Shown here: one piece after another, positions 58,731 through 64,000 of the stretch | How the letters are laid out: the number at the start of each line of letters is the position of its first letter | How positions within the stretch are numbered: position 1 is the first letter of the stretch | NCBI RefSeq assembly: GCF_003287455.1 | Contig: NZ_PRLC01000006.1 | Span: 62,001-126,000, forward strand | Source: Faecalibacterium hattorii | Lineage (GTDB): Bacteria; Bacillota; Clostridia; Oscillospirales; Ruminococcaceae | Direction: 5' to 3' | Length of the DNA stretch: 64,000 nucleotides | The notes under the pieces: generated by a model | Told to the model about the DNA's origin: nothing | What the model saw: only the letters and a program-made list of their open reading frames with translations | Database searches by the model: none | Made by a program: the position numbers and the translations under genes

Positions 58731-58862
58731 ACTCCCTCAGTCACGGCTTCGCCGTGCCAGCTCCCTCTCGGAGGGAGCCTTGGCGTAACGGTGAGCTGTG
58801 AAAGCCTCCCTCATTGAGGGAGGTGGCATCGCGTCAGCGATGACGGAGGGAGTTCCGCAACA
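58731..58862. repeat. Palindromic intergenic repeat cluster 2
   Basis: Unit a, CTCCCTCAGTCACGGCTTCG...GGAGGGAGCCTTGGC (58731-58785), and unit b, GCCTCCCTCATTGAGGGAGG...GATGACGGAGGGAG (58803-58854), are inverted copies of each other, so the pair could fold into a long cruciform or RNA hairpin. Confidence 0.75.
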
Positions 58863-58942
58863 GCTTTTTTGCGCAAAACGCCCAGAAAGAGCGCCGAAAG
58901 GCAGACGTCTTCCGGCATTCTGCGAAAAATCCCGTTTTCCTC

Positions 58943-58971
58943 TTGCCAAACGCGGCAAAACGCGCTATTCT
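58943..58971 (+). promoter_or_regulatory. Promoter of the amino-acid ABC operon
   Basis: TTGCCA (58943-58948), a 17-bp spacer and TATTCT (58966-58971), 68 bp before the binding-protein gene. Confidence 0.6.
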
Positions 58972-59038
58972 ATAGTCACGATTTAGCTCTTTAGCATGAT
59001 AAAGCAATAAAATAAGCTCGTTGAGGAGGGCTTCTGGG

Positions 59039-59884
59039 ATGAGGATGAAACGCATTCTTTCGATGATGGTGGCCGGTGCGCTGGCACTGGGCCTTGCAGC
59101 CTGCGGCGGTGCCGCTTCCACTTCCACGGCAGCTTCGGCTTCCGCATCTGCGGCGGGGTCCGCTGCTTCCGCTTCGGCAGATAGCGACCTCGATTACATC
59201 AAGGGCAACGGCAAGATGGTCATCGGCTACACCGTGTATGAGCCGATGAACTATACCGACGACAACGGCACCTTCACCGGTTTCGATACTGAGCTGGCTA
59301 CCGCCGTCTGCGAGAAGCTGGGCGTTGAACCGGAGTTCGTGGAGATCAACTGGGATACCAAGGTCGTGGAGCTGGACGCCAAGAGCATCGACTGCATCTG
59401 GAACGGCCTGACCCTGACCGATGACATCAAGGCGAACGCCGCCACCACCAAGCCCTACGCCAAGAACGCGCAGGTCGTGATCGTGAAGGACGGCACGGAG
59501 TATTCTTCTACCGCCGACCTTGTGGGCAAGACCGTGGTCGCCGAGGCCGGTTCCGCCGGTGAGGCCGCCATCGAGAGCGACGAGAATCTGGCACAGGCCG
59601 ATTATATCGCCAAGAACGTCCAGACCGACTGCCTGATGGAGGTTGCCGCCGGTACCGCCGACGCTGCGGTTCTGGATATGACGCTGGCCAACGCCATGAT
59701 CGGCGAGGGCACCGACTATGCCGGCCTGAAGATCGTGGACGAGCTGAACGCCGAGGAATACGGCGTGGCCTTCCGCAAGGGCAGCGACGCCGCCGAGGCC
59801 GTCAACGAGGCCTTCGATGAACTGAAAGCCGACGGCACCCTCGGCGCTCTGGCTGAAAAGTACGAGCTGACGCTGGCCGACTAA
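59039..59884 (+). CDS. Amino-acid ABC transporter substrate-binding lipoprotein
   Basis: 281 residues from the ATG at 59039, nine bases after GAGGAGG. Lipobox LGLAAC near residue 21, then a Ser/Ala-rich linker and an SBP_bac_3 domain: KMVIGYTVYEPMNYTDDNGT, FTGFDTELATAVCEKLGVEP, LDAKSIDCIWNGLTLTDD and GKTVVAEAGSAGEAAIESDE. It is a polar amino-acid binder (cystine, glutamine or similar). Permease and ATPase genes follow. Confidence 0.93.
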   Translation: MRMKRILSMMVAGALALGLAACGGAASTSTAASASASAAGSAASASADSDLDYIKGNGKMVIGYTVYEPMNYTDDNGTFTGFDTELATAVCEKLGVEPEFVEINWDTKVVELDAKSIDCIWNGLTLTDDIKANAATTKPYAKNAQVVIVKDGTEYSSTADLVGKTVVAEAGSAGEAAIESDENLAQADYIAKNVQTDCLMEVAAGTADAAVLDMTLANAMIGEGTDYAGLKIVDELNAEEYGVAFRKGSDAAEAVNEAFDELKADGTLGALAEKYELTLAD

Positions 59885-59895
59885 GTAAAAAAATC

Positions 59896-60013
59896 CTTCC
59901 GTCATCGCTGCGCGATGCCACTGCCCCCTTCTGGCCAATCGTGCCACCTCCCCCGGCCGGGGGAGGCTTTCTCTGAGAGGGGGCTGGCCGCGAAGCAGAC
60001 TGGGGGAGTTTTG
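59896..60013. repeat. Palindromic intergenic repeat cluster 3
   Basis: CTTCCGTCATCGCTGCGCGA, GCCACCTCCCCCGGCCGGGG and GGCTGGCCGCGAAGCAGACT with GGGGGAGTT match the other two clusters. It sits between the binding-protein and permease genes of one operon, where its hairpins could lower expression of the downstream genes relative to the binding protein. Confidence 0.72.
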
Positions 60014-60047
60014 CCGTCGAAAAAACTGATGGATAGGTGTGTTTTTT

Positions 60048-60701
60048 GTGTCTGTGATTCTTGAGCGCCTTTCCGGCGCGTTCCTGCTCAACTGTGAGCT
60101 TTTTGCGCTGACGCTGCTGTTCGCGCTGCCGCTGGGCCTCGTGGTGGCCTTTGGCTCCATGAGCCGCTGCAAGCCCCTGTCGGCTGTGGTCAAGACCTTC
60201 GTCTGGATCATCCGCGGCACCCCGCTGATGCTGCAGATCATCGTCATCTACCTCGGCCCCGGTCTGCTGGGCATGACGAACCCGTGGCCTACCGGCTCCG
60301 GCGGGCGGATGGTGGCAGCGGTGGTGGCCTTTGTCATCAACTATGCGTGCTACTTCTCGGAGATCTACCGCGGCGGCATCGAGGCTGTGCCCAAGGGCCA
60401 GACCGAGGCCGGGCAGGTGCTGGGCATGACCAAGCCCCAGATCTTCTTCAAGGTGACCTTATTACAAGTGATCAAGCGCATCCTGCCCCCCATGGGCAAC
60501 GAAATCATCACCCTCGTCAAGGATACTTCGCTGGCCAACACCATCGCCAACAAGGAGATCATCATGATGGCGAAGGAGTACAGCGCCAAGGGCCTGATCT
60601 GGCCGCTGTTCTCCACGGCCATCTTCTTCCTCGTGTTCGTGGGCGTGCTGACCATCCTGTTCAACTGGCTTGAGAAAAAGCTCGATTATTTCCGCTGCTA
60701 A
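60048..60701 (+). CDS. Amino-acid ABC transporter permease
   Basis: About 217 residues. I prefer GTG 60048, about ten bases after GGATAGG, over GTG 60039. Five helices; the HisMQ/GlnP start (LLNCELFALTLLFALPLGLV), WIIRGTPLMLQIIVIYLGPG and the EAA loop EAVPKGQTEAGQVLGMTKPQ (about 120-139) are standard. Confidence 0.92.
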   Translation: MSVILERLSGAFLLNCELFALTLLFALPLGLVVAFGSMSRCKPLSAVVKTFVWIIRGTPLMLQIIVIYLGPGLLGMTNPWPTGSGGRMVAAVVAFVINYACYFSEIYRGGIEAVPKGQTEAGQVLGMTKPQIFFKVTLLQVIKRILPPMGNEIITLVKDTSLANTIANKEIIMMAKEYSAKGLIWPLFSTAIFFLVFVGVLTILFNWLEKKLDYFRC

Positions 60702-60715
60702 GGAGGAACGATATT

Positions 60716-61498
60716 ATGGCATTGCTCGAAGCCTCCGGCATCGGGAAAAATTTTGAGGAGACCCATGTCCTGAAGGACATCTCTCTGACCTTGGAAAAAG
60801 GCGAGGCGCTGGCCATCATCGGCTCGTCGGGTTCCGGTAAAACGACGCTGCTGCGCTGCCTGAACTTCTTGGAGCGCCCGGATACCGGCGTCATCAAGGT
60901 GAACGGCGAGACCATGTGGGACGCCGCCGACCCCGCCACCCAGAAGGAGAGCGAGATCCGAAAAAAGCGGCTCCACTTCGGCTTGGTGTTCCAGAACTTC
61001 AACCTCTTCCCGCAGTACACCGCCCTGCAGAACGTGATGCTGGCGGGGGAGCTGCTGGCGAAGGAGCGCCCGGACTACAAGGTCAACAAAAAGGCCATCC
61101 ACGCCGAGCTGGAGCAGCAGGCAAAGGAGCTGCTGGGCCAGATGGGCCTGTCCGAGCGGGCGAACCACTACCCGCACCAGCTCTCCGGCGGCCAGCAGCA
61201 GCGGGTGGCCATTGCCCGCGCGCTGGCTCTCCACCCGGACATCCTCTGCTTCGACGAACCGACCTCGGCCCTTGACCCGGAGCTGACCGGTGAAGTCCTG
61301 CGCGTCCTGCGGGACCTTGCCGACCGCAAGACCACCATGATCATCGTCACCCACGAGATGCACTTCGCCCGCGATGTGGCGGACCGCATCCTCTTCATGG
61401 ATGGCGGCGTGGTGGTGGAAGAGGGCCCTGCCAAAGAGCTCATGGACCACCCCAAAGAGGAGCGCACAAAGCAGTTCCTCGCCCACTATTCTGAATGA
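60716..61498 (+). CDS. Amino-acid ABC transporter ATP-binding protein
   Basis: 260 residues; ATG 60716 after AAGGAGG. Walker A GSSGSGKTTLLRCLNFLE, Q-loop VFQNFNLFPQYTALQNVM, signature LSGGQQQRVAIARALALHP, Walker B ILCFDEPTSALDPEL and H-loop VTHEMHFARDVADR place it in the GlnQ/TcyN group. A 20-residue insertion (ELLAKERPDYKVNKKAIHAE) follows the Q-loop region. It completes the importer. Confidence 0.95.
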   Translation: MALLEASGIGKNFEETHVLKDISLTLEKGEALAIIGSSGSGKTTLLRCLNFLERPDTGVIKVNGETMWDAADPATQKESEIRKKRLHFGLVFQNFNLFPQYTALQNVMLAGELLAKERPDYKVNKKAIHAELEQQAKELLGQMGLSERANHYPHQLSGGQQQRVAIARALALHPDILCFDEPTSALDPELTGEVLRVLRDLADRKTTMIIVTHEMHFARDVADRILFMDGGVVVEEGPAKELMDHPKEERTKQFLAHYSE

Positions 61499-61506
61499 CC
61501 ACATCT

Positions 61507-61540
61507 GCCCCCGGAGAGCTTGCCTTTCCGGGGGCGTTTT
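61507..61540 (+). terminator. Terminator of the amino-acid ABC operon
   Basis: GCCCCCGGA and CCGGGGGC with a TTTT run. Confidence 0.72.
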
Positions 61541-61571
61541 GCGTCTTTTCGTGGATTCTACTACTGGTCGG

Positions 61572-61600
61572 TTGCGGTTTGGGCGCGGTTTTGCTACACT
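61572..61600 (+). promoter_or_regulatory. Promoter of the XRE membrane regulator gene
   Basis: TTGCGG (61572-61577), a 17-bp spacer and TACACT (61595-61600). Confidence 0.6.
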
Positions 61601-61635
61601 GGTACCAACAAAACCGGACAGGGGAGGACGACACG

Positions 61636-62418
61636 ATGGAGCAGAACTTCGAACTAAACAAGCAGGCGTTCGGGGCGTTTCTGGCGCAGCTGCGGCGGGA
61701 AAAGGGCTGGACGCAGAAGGACCTTGCGGAGCGGCTGTACGTTTCAGATAAGGCCGTCAGTAAGTGGGAGCGGGGGCTGAGCGTGCCGGACGTCTCCCTG
61801 CTCCTGCCGCTGGCCGAACTGCTGGGAATTTCGGTGACGGAGTTGTTGGAAGGTCGGCGGCTGGAGGAGCAGCAGCTCCCAGCCAATGAGGTGGAAGCGC
61901 TGGTCAAAAAGGCGCTGACCATCCCCAAGGAGCCGGTGGAAGTCCGGCGTGGACGAGTGAAAAAATACCTGCCGGTGTATCTGGTCTGCAACGTGCTGGG
62001 CGCGGTGGAAGCGCTGGCTGTCTGGAATCTGGGATGGGTGTCTGAAAAAATGGGAACGCTGTTGTGGGTCAGCTGCTTTTTCGGGTTCTTTTTCGGAGCA
62101 TACTATTTTTTTACAGAGGAAGTTCTTCCAAGCTACTATGATGAAAACCGCATCAATTACATTGCGCAGGGTGCGTTCCGGATGAATATTCCGGGAGTCT
62201 ATTTCAACAATCATAACTGGCCGATTATTTTGCGGTGGGCACGGATCTGGACGGTCGTCACCGCACTGGCCATGCCGCCGCTGTTTGCGGTCGGAACATG
62301 GATCGGAAAACGGGTCGGCGTGGAGCTCGGCTGGGTGATTTGGGCGCTATATCTTGGAAGCATGGTTCTGTCCATCATTGTTCCGGCAAAAAAGTATGAA
62401 TTTCATGCCCGTCTATGA
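61636..62418 (+). CDS. XRE-family regulator with a C-terminal membrane domain
   Basis: 260 residues; ATG 61636 after GGGGAGG. The N-terminal HTH_3 (FLAQLRREKGWTQKDLAERL, then YVSDKAVSKWERGLSVPDVSLLLPLA) is followed by a linker and four membrane helices (YLPVYLVCNVLGAVEALAVW, LLWVSCFFGFFFGAYYFF and two at 215-255). Membrane-tethered XRE proteins of this kind are common in Clostridia. Its signal and targets are unknown. Confidence 0.86.
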   Translation: MEQNFELNKQAFGAFLAQLRREKGWTQKDLAERLYVSDKAVSKWERGLSVPDVSLLLPLAELLGISVTELLEGRRLEEQQLPANEVEALVKKALTIPKEPVEVRRGRVKKYLPVYLVCNVLGAVEALAVWNLGWVSEKMGTLLWVSCFFGFFFGAYYFFTEEVLPSYYDENRINYIAQGAFRMNIPGVYFNNHNWPIILRWARIWTVVTALAMPPLFAVGTWIGKRVGVELGWVIWALYLGSMVLSIIVPAKKYEFHARL

Positions 62419-62556
62419 TCCTCTGCCTTGCTGGCCGCATCGGCAAAATTGGCGCTTCGGCCAAGAAGGGGGCGTGCGGGGAACCGCGGATTTTTGTGCT
62501 CCATGCAGTAAAAGGACGTTTTGCATCGTTTTATAGAGCGAAAGGATGTGTGTTCT

Positions 62557-63438
62557 ATGAAACGGAGACGTTCTGCGCAAAAGCGCCGCACGCGGCGGCG
62601 GTGGCTGATTTTTCTGCTGATTTTGCTGGCGCTGCTGCTGTTCTGGCCCCGGCGGGTCAGTCTGGAAGGACTCATCAGCCCTGAAGCGGTTCTGATGGAC
62701 GCGGACAGCGGGGAAGTGCTGGCCGCAAAAAACGCGGATGCGTCCATCTATCCGGCGTCCATGACTAAGGTGATGACGGCACTGCTCGTCCTCGAAGCAA
62801 ACCCCGACTTGGATACGCCGGCAACGCTGCCAGAGGACATCTTCCCGGAATTGCGGGCCGAGGGCGCGTCAATGGCGGGCTTTCTGCCCGGTGAGACGGC
62901 CACGGTGCGGGACCTGTTATACGGTGTGCTCCTGCCCTCCGGCGCGGAGTGCTGCGAGGCGCTGGCGCGAGAAGTGAGCGGCTCGGAGGAAGCCTTTGTA
63001 GAGTTGATGAACCAAAAGGCCGCAGCGCTGGGGATGGCATCCACCCACTTCTGCAACCCCACCGGTCTGCACGACCCGGAGCATGTTTCCACCGCGCGGG
63101 ACATGGCTGTTCTGCTGCGGGCGGCGATGCAGAATGAGATGTTCCGTAGGATCTTCGCAACAGCCCGCTACACCGTGCCGCCCACGAATCTGCACCCGGA
63201 CGGCTTTACGATGGAGAGCACGTTTTGGAGCGAACTGGACGGCACGGAGCTGCGCCGGGGAAAATTTCTGGGCGGCAAAACGGGCTATACCAGCGCCGCC
63301 GGGCTCTGCCTTGCCAGCGCGGCGGAAGTGAAAGGGAAGACCTATCTCATGGTCACGGCGGGGGCGCAGGGAAACCACAACACCGAGCCTTACCACGTCG
63401 ATGACGCCGTGAATGTCTGCCGTCAACTGGCCCGGTGA
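62557..63438 (+). CDS. D-alanyl-D-alanine carboxypeptidase (peptidase S11)
   Basis: 293 residues from the ATG at 62557, after AAAGGATG. A basic N-terminus and one membrane helix (WLIFLLILLALLLFW) export it. Penicillin-binding-protein motifs: SMTK (catalytic Ser about residue 69), LLPSGAECCEAL in place of the SxN box, and LGGKTGYTSAAG. It trims pentapeptide stems of peptidoglycan. It lacks the long C-terminal membrane anchor of DacA, being held by the N-terminal helix instead. Confidence 0.9.
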   Translation: MKRRRSAQKRRTRRRWLIFLLILLALLLFWPRRVSLEGLISPEAVLMDADSGEVLAAKNADASIYPASMTKVMTALLVLEANPDLDTPATLPEDIFPELRAEGASMAGFLPGETATVRDLLYGVLLPSGAECCEALAREVSGSEEAFVELMNQKAAALGMASTHFCNPTGLHDPEHVSTARDMAVLLRAAMQNEMFRRIFATARYTVPPTNLHPDGFTMESTFWSELDGTELRRGKFLGGKTGYTSAAGLCLASAAEVKGKTYLMVTAGAQGNHNTEPYHVDDAVNVCRQLAR

Positions 63439-63504
63439 ACGGTCATGCGCAGAATCACTAATTTTTGCATCAATTTTTTAGTGAAGCTTATCAAAAGAAG
63501 ACGC

Positions 63505-63584
63505 TTGAAAAAAACCTGCAATCTGTTATAATCACATTCGTGAATCCCACAACGTCCTGCCCCTTTTCCGGCAGGACGTTTTTG
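63505..63584 (+). promoter_or_regulatory. Promoter followed at once by an intrinsic terminator, upstream of the MATE gene
   Basis: TTGAAA (63505-63510), 16 bp and a perfect TATAAT (63527-63532). The expected start is about 63539. AACGTCCTGCC (63551-63561) and GGCAGGACGTT with TTTTTG form a strong terminator only a dozen bases later. Confidence 0.68.
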
Positions 63585-63639
63585 TCGGTGAAAAATCGTT
63601 TTTTCTGCCTTTTGATGATCCCCAAAGGAGGGCGCTGAC

Positions 63640-64000
63640 ATGACAAAAGATATGACACAGGGCAGCCCGCTGAAGCTGATCCTCGCCTTTGCGGTCCCGC
63701 TGATGCTGGGCAGCCTGTTTCAGCAGTTCTACAATCTGGCCGATACCATCATCGTGGGCCGGTTCGTCGGCGTGGAAGCGCTGGCGGCGGTCGGCAGCGT
63801 GGGCGGCTTGAACTATCTGGTGCTGGGCTTCGTCAACGGCATCGCGTGCGGCTTTTCCATCCCGATCTCGTGGGCCTTCGGCGCGAAGGACTACCGCGAG
63901 ATGCACCGCTATACCGCCAACGCGGTCTGGCTGTCGGTGTTCTTCGCCGCCGTGCTCACCGTGGCCACGGTGGTCATGACCCGCTCCATCCTTGTGTGGA
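63640..64000 (+). CDS. MATE-family efflux transporter (5' part, cut by the window end)
   Basis: The ATG at 63640 follows AAAGGAGG. The 120 residues present read TKDMTQGSPLKLILAFAVPL, then MLGSLFQQFYNLADTIIVGRFVGVEALAAVGSVG, which is the classic start of MATE/DinF-like exporters. They go on through helices 2 and 3 (LVLGFVNGIACGFSIPISWA, FGAKDYREMHRYTANAVW). It should be a Na+- or H+-driven drug or metabolite exporter. The remaining two thirds lie outside. Confidence 0.92.
   Translation, partial: MTKDMTQGSPLKLILAFAVPLMLGSLFQQFYNLADTIIVGRFVGVEALAAVGSVGGLNYLVLGFVNGIACGFSIPISWAFGAKDYREMHRYTANAVWLSVFFAAVLTVATVVMTRSILVW

Noticed and set aside
1-64000. tRNA or rRNA genes, for example as element attachment sites
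   Set aside because: No cloverleaf with a TTCGA-type loop or rRNA-like segment was found; both elements sit inside protein genes.

Overview
The window looks like part of the chromosome of a Gram-positive gut anaerobe of the Oscillospiraceae, most probably Faecalibacterium. This is an inference. It rests on strong Shine-Dalgarno sites (AAGGAGG), consensus sigma-A promoters, a CIRCE heat-shock operator, a Na+-translocating decarboxylase beta subunit, glycoside-hydrolase operons, Tn4451/Tn5397-style mobile elements with tnpV/tnpW accessory genes, and GC-rich palindromic repeats between genes. No rRNA, tRNA or CRISPR array was seen.

Left backbone (1-13.5 kb): sfsA; a fragment of an RNHCP-domain gene; a small membrane protein with an XRE regulator behind a palindrome-flanked promoter; a four-gene minus-strand sugar operon (TetR regulator, GH2 glycosidase, GPH symporter, GH36 alpha-galactosidase) whose genes overlap and whose promoter carries two operators of identical geometry; nnrE; a Gfo/Idh/MocA oxidoreductase; two small ORFs; an ArsB/NhaD-like permease and an AEC transporter; an IS3 transposase remnant; and the 3' half of a Crp/Fnr-family gene.

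Nested mobile elements (13.54-44.38 kb): the main result. The Crp/Fnr gene is cut in two. Its DNA-binding half lies at 13.23-13.54 kb and its effector-binding half at 44.38-44.74 kb, both on the minus strand, and joining them restores a protein of about 225 residues. The insert is an outer element of about 11 kb (DUF6061 gene, secreted serine protease/ECF-sigma cassette, DUF3847 gene, oriT, MobQ relaxase, RepA-like gene, large serine recombinase). The outer recombinase gene is itself cut after codon 30 by an inner element of about 19.85 kb. The inner element carries tnpV, an AlbA-type regulator, tnpW, its own large serine recombinase, primase and SF3 helicase, a ParM/ParR-like pair behind GTAC iterons, oriT with a second MobQ relaxase, an ECF sigma/anti-sigma pair, and a two-component system with an ABC transporter of the antimicrobial-peptide-response kind. 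Each insertion point is marked by a 4-5 bp sequence shared by both ends. The outer element's ends are also symmetric about a GA dinucleotide.

Right backbone (44.4-64 kb): a ferredoxin-like protein divergent from the broken Crp/Fnr gene; a hybrid sensor kinase; Hsp20 under CIRCE control; a Na+-pump beta subunit with a 42-residue membrane partner behind a riboswitch-like leader; an MFS transporter; a nitroreductase with a Cys-rich U32-like protein; a DUF1836 protein; DegV; cardiolipin synthase; a lipoprotein; a complete amino-acid ABC importer; an XRE membrane regulator; a D,D-carboxypeptidase; and the start of a MATE exporter cut by the window end. Three clusters of inverted palindromic repeats sit between genes at 57-60 kb.
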